From positions 1-43,362 of the forward strand of contig JACNLO010000044.1 in assembly GCA_014381555.1 (NCBI GenBank): a DNA stretch of 43,362 bases, in the 5' to 3' direction. This DNA comes from Planctomycetota bacterium. Its GTDB lineage: Bacteria > Planctomycetota > Phycisphaerae > Phycisphaerales > SM1A02. The translations under genes and the position numbers were made by a program. This document shows positions 1-8,452 of the stretch, in pieces; the first letter of the stretch is position 1; each line of letters opens with the position of its first letter. Below the pieces are notes generated by a model that saw only the letters and a program-made list of their open reading frames with translations, made no database searches and was not told where the DNA came from.

Positions 1-20
1 ATAAACTCCCCGCCAGATTT

Positions 21-43
21 AAAAAGCCGCCCCAGAAGGACGG
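21..43 (-). terminator. Candidate intrinsic terminator at the window edge
   Basis: Read on the minus strand, CCGTCC pairs with GGGCGG (six pairs, one of them T-G) around a five-base loop and is followed by CTTTTT. It lies about 100 bases downstream of the pseudopilin stop codon, so it could end the rho/pseudopilin transcript. The stem is short, so confidence is moderate. The rest of 1-140 shows no gene. Confidence 0.45.
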
Positions 44-140
44 AAGGAAGAGTGTAGCGGAACTGCGTAAAACCGCAACCCTATCCGTCATTTTTATTAA
101 AAATCAGTGCAAGTAAACACAATAATTGCGCCAATAACGG

Positions 141-1088
141 CTATTGAGTAGGTTTTCGTTTCGTCAATTGATGAACTCGGTAGCCATGCGAAAGAAGGGA
201 CAAATCTGCGATCCCAGATGGAGGTGTTTCGGGACCCCTAACTGTCCATGGAGACAATCGATCGACCGAGCCATCGAGCAACAAAACCATGCAATCGTCC
301 CCGTATCGAAAATCAACATCTCCCGTAGGATCTACATTTTCATGTGTAACTATTTGGGCGCCCAAGGCTGGGTCATGAACCTCCCAGGATTCTGAAGATG
401 GCTCAATAGTTTCGCCAGCAATTGAATCAACAAGATAGATTGAACGGGAGGGTGCGTTCAACATATCATAAGTGTAATACCGGTCGATTCTAGATGTCTG
501 GTCTGTGGAGTTAGGGTTTCCATCAGTGCCACTTCGCGCATCAAAGAAATCATTTGCTGCAAAATAGCCCGGTAATTCTTGTGAAGGACCGCGAGTATTC
601 ATAAATGTAGAACGAAGTGGATGATTAAATGAATCGTAAAGATCATAAATATCATCGTCCGGTGAATCTGACTCCCAAAGCAAATGATCTTCACCCTCTT
701 CAAAATCTCTTAATCCATAGGTTTTATATAGTTCATTGTTTGTCCAAAGAATATCTGCCCACGTCCCTTGATATTGACCACGAATGATGTTGTCATTTAG
801 ATTGTCATCTTCAGCATGCTCATCACTTCGAACTCTAATTAACGATCCATTCGCTGCCTCATCACTAAAGTCAAATTGGCTTGGTAGAACCTTGCCGTTA
901 TTATCGCCGGTCCATAATTCCATCCAAACCCCAATTTCCTTCAGCTTTACTTCGGCTTGTAAGGTTCTTGCCGCCTCTTTACTCCCACCAAGCGCAACTA
1001 GAATAAAAGCAGCAAGCAAAGCAATAATCGAGATAACTACAAGCATTTCAACAAGAGTAAAGGCGCGTTTTCGATGTGTATGTACCAT
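141..1088 (-). CDS. Type II secretion/type IV pilin-like pseudopilin with prepilin N-terminus
   Basis: This is a secreted pseudopilin-like protein of about 315 residues. A short basic leader is followed by the prepilin peptidase motif KRAFTLVE and a hydrophobic helix of about 20 residues, so it should be cleaved and methylated before the Phe and anchored in the inner membrane. The C-terminus has YGDDCMVLLLDGSV, which matches the H-X9-DG tail motif of planctomycete pseudopilins except that Tyr replaces His. I chose the ATG at 1088 because GAGGA lies about eight bases upstream and the leader is then short. The frame stays open to an ATG at 1145 that overlaps the rho stop as ATGA, which would add 19 residues to the leader. 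No other secretion gene is nearby, so its partner machine is unknown. Confidence 0.85.
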   Translation of the reverse strand: MVHTHRKRAFTLVEMLVVISIIALLAAFILVALGGSKEAARTLQAEVKLKEIGVWMELWTGDNNGKVLPSQFDFSDEAANGSLIRVRSDEHAEDDNLNDNIIRGQYQGTWADILWTNNELYKTYGLRDFEEGEDHLLWESDSPDDDIYDLYDSFNHPLRSTFMNTRGPSQELPGYFAANDFFDARSGTDGNPNSTDQTSRIDRYYTYDMLNAPSRSIYLVDSIAGETIEPSSESWEVHDPALGAQIVTHENVDPTGDVDFRYGDDCMVLLLDGSVDRLSPWTVRGPETPPSGIADLSLLSHGYRVHQLTKRKPTQ

Positions 1089-1141
1089 GTGAATCATCCT
1101 CATTCTACGCATGCTACCCTGTAATGACCAGAAAAAAGGCT

Positions 1142-2578
1142 TCATCCCAAGTTCATTGTCATTAAGAATTCAGCGTTTGAATTCGTTTTAACCATTCTTG
1201 TGCGTAGCATTTCCATCGCTTCCACGGGACTCATATCGCTCACAACTTTGCGTAAACGACCCACCAACTCATGTTCTTTTGGATCGAGAAGCAACTCTTC
1301 ACGCCGTGTTCCAGATGCAGCAATATCAATTGCTGGCCAAATTCGCTTTTCTACCAACTTGCGGGTGAGATGCAACTCGGAGTTGCCAGTACCTTTGAAC
1401 TCTTCAAAAATAACTTCGTCTGCCTTGGAACCCGTGTCGACAAGGGCTGTACCAATAATCGTTAGCGACCCACCATCTTCAATGTTTCGTGCAGAGCCAA
1501 AAAATTTCTTTGGGCGAATTAGTGCTTTTGAATCTACACCACCAGTTCCAATTTTCCCGGTTGAAGGCAAGCCATTGTTATACCCACGAGCAAGACGAGT
1601 AATTGAGTCCATCAAAATTACAACGTGATCACCAAATTCAACCATACGCCGTGACTTTTCCATCACCATTTCAGCAACTTGGATGTGCCGTGATGCCTCT
1701 TCGTCAAACGTGCTTGCAACCACTTCTACAGAGTCTGGAGTACTGCGCCTGAAGTCGGTCACTTCTTCTGGTCTTTCATCCACCAACAAAACAATAACGT
1801 GAACATCTGGGTGATTTACTGCTATTGCGTTAGTCAACCGTTGCAACAATACGGTCTTACCGGTTCTTGGAGGGGCGACGATAAGTGCTCGTTGACCAAA
1901 ACCCATTGGAGAAACCAAGTCAATCACGCGTGTTTCAATAATATCACTTTCAGTTTCAAGATGAATTCTTGAATCTGGATGCAAGGGGGTTAGGTTTTCG
2001 AAAGTTGCAATGTCGTGGACATCTTTAGGGTCGCGACCATTAATGGCTTCAACCCGAAGCATCGCAAAATATGTTTCTGTTTCTTTCGGCGGTCGAATAA
2101 GACCGCGAATTTCTTGTCCTTTTCGCAAACCAAACCTGCGAATTTGTGAAGGACTTACGTAGACATCATCTGGTGAAGCGACGTAGGAATATTCGGGAGA
2201 ACGAAGGAACCCGTAGCCATCAGTCATAATTTCAAGTGTTCCCTCGCCAATCATTAACCCTTGCCTGGTTGCTTGCGCTTTTAGAATTTCGAAAACCAAC
2301 TTTTGCTTTGGCATCTCTGCCCAGTTTTCTACTTTTTCTTTCTTTGCGACTTCACCAAGATCTTTACTCTTCATGTGTTGAAGTGCGGTTAAATCGTAAC
2401 CCTCTTTTTTGGCTTTGTCGTACTTCTTCTGCGCCGCTTCGGTAAGTTTAGAATCTAAAGACGCTGCCTCACATTCAAGTTCCTCGTCTGTTGGAACCTC
2501 ACCGGGCTTGAGTGTCATTGTCGACATGCCGCCTTCTGAACTTCGATTACCTTTTCGTCGTCTTCGTTTCTTTGCCAT
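1142..2578 (-). CDS. rho: Transcription termination factor Rho
   Basis: Rho is a hexameric RNA-dependent ATPase that ends transcription at untranslated RNA. The 478-residue protein has a basic N-terminal extension (KKRRRRKG), the RNA-binding cold-shock-like domain with DGYGFLRSPEY near residue 120, Walker A APPRTGKT at about 235-242, Walker B ending LLVDE, and the MDSITRLARGYN and GTGGVDSKAL loops. It is a full-length Rho. AGGAG lies about eleven bases before the ATG, and the leader carries a small hairpin (CCCC/GGGG at 2598-2610). It is transcribed after coaE with a 127-base gap, so it may have its own promoter. Rho matters here because many convergent genes in the window leave no room for intrinsic terminators. 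Confidence 0.97.
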   Translation of the reverse strand: MAKKRRRRKGNRSSEGGMSTMTLKPGEVPTDEELECEAASLDSKLTEAAQKKYDKAKKEGYDLTALQHMKSKDLGEVAKKEKVENWAEMPKQKLVFEILKAQATRQGLMIGEGTLEIMTDGYGFLRSPEYSYVASPDDVYVSPSQIRRFGLRKGQEIRGLIRPPKETETYFAMLRVEAINGRDPKDVHDIATFENLTPLHPDSRIHLETESDIIETRVIDLVSPMGFGQRALIVAPPRTGKTVLLQRLTNAIAVNHPDVHVIVLLVDERPEEVTDFRRSTPDSVEVVASTFDEEASRHIQVAEMVMEKSRRMVEFGDHVVILMDSITRLARGYNNGLPSTGKIGTGGVDSKALIRPKKFFGSARNIEDGGSLTIIGTALVDTGSKADEVIFEEFKGTGNSELHLTRKLVEKRIWPAIDIAASGTRREELLLDPKEHELVGRLRKVVSDMSPVEAMEMLRTRMVKTNSNAEFLMTMNLG

Positions 2579-2705
2579 TTTTTAAATTCTCCTGACACCC
2601 CGAAAAGGGGCATTGCTTTTTATGTATCACCATCAAAGGTGAAACAAACTGTTTTTTTCTGCTTTGTTAAAGGGGGTTTGTGTTAGCGACGTATCAAGCC
2701 AAATT

Positions 2706-3317
2706 CTAAACTGGTCGCCTATTGTGTATATCTTCAAGTATTTGTTTGACTTGGTTGTGAACCTCGTCCAACTCGCCCTCGTTGATGACTACATAATCGG
2801 CTTTATTTCGCTTCGTGTCAAGTGGCAACTGGGCTGCTTCTCTACGATTGATTTCATCAATAGACCATCCACGATATTTTTTTACTCGATTTTGACGAAT
2901 TTCAAGAGAGGCATCAACGTAAACAATGGCGTCACATTGCTCATCTAAACCCGCTTCTAATAGCAATGGGGCGTCAATAATGAGAGCTTTAGTGCCATGG
3001 CAAGCTAATCTGAATTGCTCTTCCTGAATTTGTTTTGCTCGAGGATGGAGGATGGATTCAAGCCGAAGACGTTGGGATGTGTCCTTAAAAACAATCGTAG
3101 CAAGTGCTTCATGGCTCACTGAGCCATCATCATCCAAAATATCTTTGCCCCACCACGAAACAAGCTGCTCCCGAATATCCTCATCTAGAAGGGCTTTTTT
3201 TGCGTTTTCATCTGCGTTTGCAACAATGCAGCCAAGCGAACGAAACGCTTCTGCAACTGCGCTTTTCCCAGAACCAATTCCACCCATTAATCCAATAGTT
3301 GGAATGTAGTTGCTCAT
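2706..3317 (-). CDS. coaE: Dephospho-CoA kinase
   Basis: This enzyme catalyses the last step of coenzyme A synthesis, ATP-dependent phosphorylation of the 3'-hydroxyl of dephospho-CoA. The P-loop GLMGGIGSGKS is at the N-terminus, followed by DAPLLLEAGLD and IVYVDAS, as usual for CoaE, and the length of 203 residues is normal. I chose the ATG at 3317 because it overlaps the cysS stop as ATGA, which points to translational coupling. An upstream in-frame start at 3335 would lie inside cysS. The pairing with cysS looks like co-transcription rather than a shared pathway, although CoA synthesis does consume cysteine. Confidence 0.93.
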   Translation of the reverse strand: MSNYIPTIGLMGGIGSGKSAVAEAFRSLGCIVANADENAKKALLDEDIREQLVSWWGKDILDDDGSVSHEALATIVFKDTSQRLRLESILHPRAKQIQEEQFRLACHGTKALIIDAPLLLEAGLDEQCDAIVYVDASLEIRQNRVKKYRGWSIDEINRREAAQLPLDTKRNKADYVVINEGELDEVHNQVKQILEDIHNRRPV

Positions 3318-4846
3318 TGAACGACTCTTGACCACGAAGTACCTTCAGGGCCATCTTTGATTTCTATGCCTAAAGCGCAGAGTTCGTCTCGAAGTTCATC
3401 CGCTCGTGCCCACTCTTTATTTGTACGAGCATCTAGGCGTGCTTCAATCAGTGATTCTATTTTTGACACGTCTAAATTCTTTATACAAACTTCATCTTCA
3501 AGTTCAATCACGCCAAGAATTGCGTCCATATCGTGCAACGCTTTAAGCTCATCCCCAAATGTACTTGGTCCATCTCCCTCGTCAGGATTGCAATCAATGG
3601 AATACAAACCAACTGCTTCACTCAATATTCCAATTGCTCCTGCAATATTAAGATCATCGCACATTGAAGTGATAAATCTTTCTAGAGCATCCTGCAATGG
3701 TGTCTCATTTACTTTGACATCTGTATGAGTGCAAAGCCATGTTGCGAGCCGTCTCCACCGATCGATTTGTCTTTGAGAATCTTTTAATCCCTGAAATGTA
3801 AAGTTTGCGTTTGAACGATAGTGAGTGCGAATGAGCTCTAAACGAATCGCTGCAGGAGTTGCGCCCTTTGAAACTAAATCTCTAAGGGTATAAAAGTTCC
3901 CTTTGCTTTTGCTCATCTTTCCTCCATCAACAAGAAGGAATCTTGTGTGAAACCAATAGTTCGCAAAAGAATCGCGGCCCGTAGCGCAGCATGATTGCGC
4001 GATTTCACACTCATGGTGCGGAAAAATATTATCTTCACCACCACTGTGAATATCAACTACGTCACCGAGGAGGACTGTTGCCATTGAAGAACATTCAATG
4101 TGCCAACCCGGATACCCTTCTCCCCACGGGCTTTCCCAACGCATTAAGTGATTTGGGTCTGGTTTCCACAACATGAAATCTGCAGGATTTCGCTTGATTT
4201 TTTGAGTTTCCATATCAACGCGACCACCTTCACCAGAGCGGAGTTTTTCCATCGTGTTGCCAGAGAGTCTTCCATAAGCAGGAAACGATTGAACATCAAA
4301 ATATACTGCACCGTCTTGAGCAACATACGCGTGCTCTTTTTCGATAAGCAAGCGTACCATCTCGATCATGTGTGAAATGTACTGAGTTGGACGAGGCATC
4401 AAGTCTTGGTTTTCTTCTACATCCGAAACTATTTTCATTCCAAGAGCTTTAGAATCATCAATAAACGCCGACGCATAATATTCAGCAACTGCAAGAGGGT
4501 CTGTAGGATCAACGTCTGTTTCTTTTGGAAGGGTGCCGGATTTTTTTGCTTCTGCTAAACGTGTTGAAGCTACTTCCATTTTATCTTCGCCTCCACCATC
4601 AGCAACATCATCATCAGTCATGTGCCCCACATCAGTGATGTTCATCACTTGATTCACACTGTATCCAATCGATTCAAGAGTTCTTCGCAGTACATCAGCA
4701 TTTAGAAATGCCCTGAAATTTCCGATATGCGCAAAGTCATACACGGTTGGTCCACACGAATAAAACGTAACGACCCGCTGTTCTGGATCAATCGGAACGA
4801 AAACCTCTGTTTTTCTGGTTAGCGAGTTATAAAGTTGCAGCTGCAT
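3314..4846 (-). CDS. cysS: Cysteinyl-tRNA synthetase
   Basis: This class I aminoacyl-tRNA synthetase charges tRNA-Cys. The protein has SCGPTVYDFAHIGNFRA (the HIGH-like motif with the first zinc Cys), GWHIECSS and HHECEIAQS (further zinc ligands) and GGKMSKSKGNF (the KMSKS loop). I chose the ATG at 4846, giving 510 residues that begin MQLQLYNSLTRK, which is the normal family N-terminus. The frame extends 39 codons upstream, but those residues are unlike the family and overlap the divergent epimerase gene. A TATCGT hexamer lies seven bases before this ATG, so the mRNA may be leaderless. The stop overlaps coaE. Confidence 0.96.
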   Translation of the reverse strand: MQLQLYNSLTRKTEVFVPIDPEQRVVTFYSCGPTVYDFAHIGNFRAFLNADVLRRTLESIGYSVNQVMNITDVGHMTDDDVADGGGEDKMEVASTRLAEAKKSGTLPKETDVDPTDPLAVAEYYASAFIDDSKALGMKIVSDVEENQDLMPRPTQYISHMIEMVRLLIEKEHAYVAQDGAVYFDVQSFPAYGRLSGNTMEKLRSGEGGRVDMETQKIKRNPADFMLWKPDPNHLMRWESPWGEGYPGWHIECSSMATVLLGDVVDIHSGGEDNIFPHHECEIAQSCCATGRDSFANYWFHTRFLLVDGGKMSKSKGNFYTLRDLVSKGATPAAIRLELIRTHYRSNANFTFQGLKDSQRQIDRWRRLATWLCTHTDVKVNETPLQDALERFITSMCDDLNIAGAIGILSEAVGLYSIDCNPDEGDGPSTFGDELKALHDMDAILGVIELEDEVCIKNLDVSKIESLIEARLDARTNKEWARADELRDELCALGIEIKDGPEGTSWSRVVQ

Positions 4847-4852
4847 AATTGG

Positions 4853-4859
4853 TACGATA
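4853..4859. promoter_or_regulatory. Candidate overlapping divergent -10 elements (cysS / epimerase)
   Basis: The two divergent start codons are only about 24 bases apart. On the minus strand TATCGT (4859-4854) is followed by seven bases and the cysS ATG. On the plus strand TACGAT (4853-4858) lies twelve bases before the epimerase ATG. Both hexamers keep the A2 and T6 positions of the -10 consensus. No good -35 was seen, so this is an inference. Confidence 0.35.
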
Positions 4860-4870
4860 TGTTGAGAGTG

Positions 4871-5815
4871 ATGGATTATTCTGCGTATAACGGTTTTTTT
4901 GAAGGAAAAACAGCACTTGTAACTGGAGGTGCTGGTTTCATCGGTTCGCATCTTACACAACATCTTGCAGCTCTTCGCTGCAAAGTGCGGGTGCTTGATG
5001 ATTTTAGTACTGGACGTGCATCAAATCTTCTGAATATTGACGCAGAGTCTATCGAAGGTTCAATTCTTGATGATAATCTACTGCAAGAAGTTAGCGATGG
5101 TTGTGACTTCGTTTTTCATTTGGCTGCTTTCGTTTCGGTACCCAAAAGCATTGAGGAGCCACAAGAATGTTACAACACAAATATTTTAGGAACAGAAAAA
5201 GTTGTACAAGCTGCAAACGATGCCAAGTGTAGGCGATTGGTTTTCACTTCATCGGCGGCATGTTATGGCAGTCATCCAAAATTGCCAAGTTCAGAACGTG
5301 ATCAAGTTTCTCTTGAATCACCATATGCAGAGTCTAAATTTGCTGGGGAACAATTGGTCGCGAAAATTTCTGCAATAGATGGTGTGTCGCTTCGCTACTT
5401 CAATGTGTTTGGTCAAAGACAAGATCCAAACTCGCAATATGCTGCGGTTGTAAGCGCGTTTAAAAATGCGATTCAGCAAAACCGTTCACCAATAATCTAT
5501 GGGGATGGTACACAAACAAGAGATTTCACTGCTGTTGAAAATGTTGTGCATGCAAACTTACTTGCAGCTTATCACCCAGAGCCATTGTGCGGAGCTGTAT
5601 TTAATGTGGGGATGGGATTTGCGATGTCATTAAATACATTGGTGAGAACCATGGCAAACGATGAGGATGTTCAAGTGACATATCATCGTGCTCGTAATGG
5701 AGATGTGCAACATTCTCAAGCAGATATCGGTGCAATTTCTGATGTATTAGGATATTCACCCGTCGTCGATACGGTGCCAGCTCTTCGGCTGTTACTCAAT
5801 CCAGCAGAACTATAA
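4871..5815 (+). CDS. NAD-dependent sugar-nucleotide epimerase (extended SDR, GalE/WbpP-like)
   Basis: This protein probably interconverts a UDP-sugar at C4 to feed polysaccharide synthesis. The nucleotide-binding motif GGAGFIGSHL is at residues 19-28, the catalytic Y-x3-K (YAESK) is near 152-156, and LRYFNVFGQRQDP and GDGTQTRDF match UDP-glucose or UDP-N-acetylglucosamine 4-epimerases. The length of 314 is normal. ATG 4871 is preferred because the protein then starts a few residues before the Rossmann fold. Two ATGs upstream (4835 and 4859) are possible. It is the first gene of the glycan island, divergent from cysS. The exact substrate cannot be read from the sequence. Confidence 0.88.
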   Translation: MDYSAYNGFFEGKTALVTGGAGFIGSHLTQHLAALRCKVRVLDDFSTGRASNLLNIDAESIEGSILDDNLLQEVSDGCDFVFHLAAFVSVPKSIEEPQECYNTNILGTEKVVQAANDAKCRRLVFTSSAACYGSHPKLPSSERDQVSLESPYAESKFAGEQLVAKISAIDGVSLRYFNVFGQRQDPNSQYAAVVSAFKNAIQQNRSPIIYGDGTQTRDFTAVENVVHANLLAAYHPEPLCGAVFNVGMGFAMSLNTLVRTMANDEDVQVTYHRARNGDVQHSQADIGAISDVLGYSPVVDTVPALRLLLNPAEL

Positions 5816-5895
5816 AAGCTAAATCCACCAGTAGTACTTCAAAGTTCTCGGAAAAATTCTCTTGAACCACAATTAATTCATTACAGAATTCGTAC

Positions 5896-6441
5896 TTACT
5901 TACCTTGTTTCTCCCGGCTTTTCAACAAAACAGCTGGATTACCAGAATAAATCGTCCACGGGTCAAGGTTAGACATCGCAACACTGCGTGCACCTAAAAC
6001 AGCACCCTCACCAACCGTTACGTTAGGTCCTACAAATGAATCTGTTGCGAGCCAAACATCGTCTTCAATAGTAATTGGCGGTCTAAGTAGCGGCATATCT
6101 TCTTGGTTGTAATCGTGAGAACCAGCGCAAATATGTGCGTATTGCGAAATTGAAACGCGGTCTCCTATTGTTACTGTTCCGAGGCAATACACAATCACAC
6201 CATCTCCTAGGCAACTGTTGGGCCCCACAGTTAAATTCCAAGGGCATTCTATTTTTACTGTTCGACGGATTATGCACGTAGGGTCTACTTCAGCTCCAAA
6301 CGAATTCAGCAAGAAAATTCTCCACCTATTCCAAGTGTGAAACGAATATCGAAAAAGTGTTGCTTGCACAATAGCCCAGAGCATCCGCCAAAGTTTTTCC
6401 TGAAATGTGTAGGGGCTTATGTGCCTATCTTCACTTGCCAT
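5896..6441 (-). CDS. Hexapeptide-repeat acetyltransferase, WcaF-like (copy 1)
   Basis: This left-handed beta-helix acyltransferase of 181 residues probably O-acetylates a sugar. It has the WcaF-like pattern FGAEVDPTCIIRRTVKIECPWNLTVG, then ICAGSHDY, PITIEDDVWLATDSFVGPNVTVGEG and a C-terminal GNPAVLLKSR. His in AGSHD is the likely catalytic base of this family. Its start overlaps the end of the glycosyltransferase gene by eleven bases, so it is the last gene of a four-gene minus-strand operon (8357 to 5896). It resembles the two acetyltransferases upstream. The acceptor is unknown. Confidence 0.88.
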   Translation of the reverse strand: MASEDRHISPYTFQEKLWRMLWAIVQATLFRYSFHTWNRWRIFLLNSFGAEVDPTCIIRRTVKIECPWNLTVGPNSCLGDGVIVYCLGTVTIGDRVSISQYAHICAGSHDYNQEDMPLLRPPITIEDDVWLATDSFVGPNVTVGEGAVLGARSVAMSNLDPWTIYSGNPAVLLKSREKQGK

Positions 6442-7279
6442 GCGACATTTCCTCTTGTTTTAGTTCAACCGTTTTTAGTGAAATGAGTAATTCATACGAA
6501 GAAATAAATAAACAAAAGCGCAAGCCGGTAATTCCATCGAGAAAACCAAAGCGTAACAAATACATCCAGAAAAATCTAAAAAGCCAACGTGCTGGAAGTC
6601 GTGGATAAATGTGACGCTTAATCCAGCGTCTTCGTTGTTGGGCGGATCCAAAAAACTTTGCGTCAATAGTATCGTCTTTAGTTGCAGACTGTTGCAAAAT
6701 TTCTTTTGCTTCAAGTGTTGAATAGTGATTATGCTTTGCCATGTATAACTCTAACCCTCGGCGGTCGTAGTGTTCCATGTGCCCTAGCAGAGAACCTGTC
6801 AGGCCATCAACAACCATATGCTCGTGCACTTCACGTTCTTCGTACCTTGCCTTGCGACGTTTAAAAAAACGTACATTCCAACTTGGGTAGTACCCGCAGT
6901 GTCGAATTCGTTTTGCAAGAAAAATAAAGTAACGATTAATGTTAAATGCAGATTCTTTTACTTCATCAATATTTTTTGAAGCAATTGCAAGCATCTCATC
7001 GCGGAGTTCTGGAAGAATTGCTTCATCGGCATCCAAAAAGAAAATCCAATCAGCTTTTAAATCCAAATTGTCTAGTGCCCAGTTTTTTTGTTTCGCATAA
7101 CCAAGCCACGGTTGCACGACCACTTCTGCGCCAGCCTCTTTTGCAATTTCGCAGGTATTGTCTGTTGATTCGCTATCTACAACCCAAACACGGTCTGCCC
7201 AGCCAATAACGCTTGCAAGTGCGTAAGGAAGATTTACTTCTTCGTTCTTAACTGGGATGATAACCTCGATGTTCGACAT
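6431..7279 (-). CDS. Glycosyltransferase family 2, WaaE/KdtX-like
   Basis: This is a cytoplasmic GT-A glycosyltransferase of 282 residues. IIPVKNEEVNLPYALASV starts the nucleotide-sugar-binding fold, VVDSESTDNT is the usual second strand, and FFLDADE supplies the DXD-like metal site. The pattern W..VRFFKR...YEEREVHEH resembles LPS-core beta-glucosyltransferases of the WaaE type. A basic, aromatic stretch near the C-terminus (WLFRFFWMYLLRFGFLDG) suggests membrane contact. Its ATG overlaps the stop of the preceding acetyltransferase as TAATG, and its stop lies inside the next gene, so translation is probably coupled. Donor and acceptor sugars cannot be assigned. Confidence 0.9.
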   Translation of the reverse strand: MSNIEVIIPVKNEEVNLPYALASVIGWADRVWVVDSESTDNTCEIAKEAGAEVVVQPWLGYAKQKNWALDNLDLKADWIFFLDADEAILPELRDEMLAIASKNIDEVKESAFNINRYFIFLAKRIRHCGYYPSWNVRFFKRRKARYEEREVHEHMVVDGLTGSLLGHMEHYDRRGLELYMAKHNHYSTLEAKEILQQSATKDDTIDAKFFGSAQQRRRWIKRHIYPRLPARWLFRFFWMYLLRFGFLDGITGLRFCLFISSYELLISLKTVELKQEEMSHGK

Positions 7280-7788
7280 TAATTATTCCCATACAACACG
7301 CGGTCGGTTCGTGGAGTTGCTGGTTCTCCAGTACAAATTGTCCATCTTGGTAGACGCCCTTCAACCATTCCCCTCGCACCAACAACAACGCCAGATTCAA
7401 TATATGAACCAGGCATGACAACCGCATCGGTCGCTACCCACACATCGTCTTCGATCGTAATTGGCGCGCTCAGTTTTGTTTTGCCAGAAGTTTCCATATC
7501 ACCTGCTTGTGTAATTAACATTGCATATTGGCTAATCACGCAACGCTTGCCTATTTGTATTGGTTCGGTCGCACGCACAGTCGCGCCATCGCCAAAAACA
7601 ACTAAATCACCAGCCGTCACATTCCATGGTTTATCAATCGTAACACCCTTGCGTGTTCTTACTCTACGACCACATTTCATACCAAACGTCTGCAACAGTT
7701 TTGTACGGATGGGATGCGCGAGATGAGGTATTAGGCGAAAGATGGGTGCGCCAACATACGTCCACAATGTTTGCCGGATTCCACTCAC
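7279..7788 (-). CDS. Hexapeptide-repeat acetyltransferase, WcaF-like (copy 2)
   Basis: This 169-residue beta-helix acyltransferase resembles its two neighbours: FGMKCGRRVRTRKGVTIDKPWNVTAG, ISQYAMLITQAGDM, PITIEDDVWVATDAVVMPGSYIESG and GEPATPRTDRVL. The ICAGSHD/LCAGSHD motif of copies 1 and 3 is changed here to LITQAGDM, so the usual catalytic His is missing at that position. It may therefore have a different substrate or be inactive. Its start overlaps the stop of copy 3 (ATGA) and its stop overlaps the glycosyltransferase start (TAATG). Confidence 0.85.
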   Translation of the reverse strand: MSGIRQTLWTYVGAPIFRLIPHLAHPIRTKLLQTFGMKCGRRVRTRKGVTIDKPWNVTAGDLVVFGDGATVRATEPIQIGKRCVISQYAMLITQAGDMETSGKTKLSAPITIEDDVWVATDAVVMPGSYIESGVVVGARGMVEGRLPRWTICTGEPATPRTDRVLYGNN

Positions 7789-8357
7789 TCAACAACTCTC
7801 GCTGGATTTCCTTGCAACTCACATCCGCCGTCAAAACTACGGTAGACACTTGCTCGAGGGTGCACAATAGTATTTTCGCCAAGTGAAACGTTTGGTGCAA
7901 CATACGCATCAATTCCAATAAATGAATCTGAACCAATCGAAATTGGTGGACGTGTTAATGGGAATGTTGTATCGCGCATGTCATGACTTCCCGCGCAAAG
8001 ATGCGCCTTCGTATCAATACGAACATCGTCACCGAGCGAAATTGTCCCGAGCGTATAAAGAATCACATGTTCAGAAAAATGGCAATTGTTGCCCATTTTC
8101 AAATTCCAAGGAATAATTATTTCAACACTTCTAGCAAACGTGCATCCACGACCGATTTTTGCTCCAAAAAGTCGGAGCACTGATGAGCGGGCATGTGGCA
8201 AGAAGACCCATAGGATTCTTCCAAATGTGCCCCATAAAAGACGCACCACCTTCTGCTTACGAGTCCAAACAGTTCGCCTCTGTGGTGGGGCTTGTTCCAT
8301 CGCAGTTTTTTGCGTTTCTGCGATATTTTGAGTCGAGTTATCAGTCTCTGTTTCCAT
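7785..8357 (-). CDS. Hexapeptide-repeat acetyltransferase, WcaF-like (copy 3)
   Basis: This is the first gene of the four-gene operon, 190 residues long. A polar N-terminal tail of about 30 residues (rich in T, Q and E) precedes the WcaF-like core: FGAKIGRGCTFARSVEII.PWNLKMG, LCAGSHDMRDTTFPLTRPPISIGSDSFIGIDAYVAPNVSLGEN and GNPARVVE. The AGSHD motif is intact. Its likely role is O-acetylation of a glycan intermediate. It is divergent from the formyltransferase gene with a 91-base gap that must hold both promoters. Confidence 0.87.
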   Translation of the reverse strand: METETDNSTQNIAETQKTAMEQAPPQRRTVWTRKQKVVRLLWGTFGRILWVFLPHARSSVLRLFGAKIGRGCTFARSVEIIIPWNLKMGNNCHFSEHVILYTLGTISLGDDVRIDTKAHLCAGSHDMRDTTFPLTRPPISIGSDSFIGIDAYVAPNVSLGENTIVHPRASVYRSFDGGCELQGNPARVVE

Positions 8358-8372
8358 AAAGTCTCAGGGTAG

Positions 8373-8452
8373 TACTATCGGAATAATGAGGGCACACAAA
8401 CACACATTCAACTTATCATTCCTATGATGCGAAACCCGAAATGAGTCGATGA
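8373..8452 (+). other. Chain of ATGA-linked mini-ORFs ahead of the formyltransferase
   Basis: A -10-like TACTAT (8373-8378) lies seven bases before an ATG at 8386. That ATG opens a 13-codon frame whose stop overlaps the ATG of a 6-codon frame (8424-8444). The 6-codon stop overlaps the ATG of a 3-codon frame (8441-8452), and that stop overlaps the ATG at 8449 used by the next gene. Every junction is ATGA. The peptides have no recognisable function. The chain could be a translational attenuator or simply chance. Confidence 0.3.

Noticed and set aside
1089-1145. Long-leader start for the first pseudopilin, overlapping the rho stop as ATGA
   Set aside because: A shorter start with a better ribosome-binding site gives a normal prepilin leader. 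The overlap may be a relic or chance.
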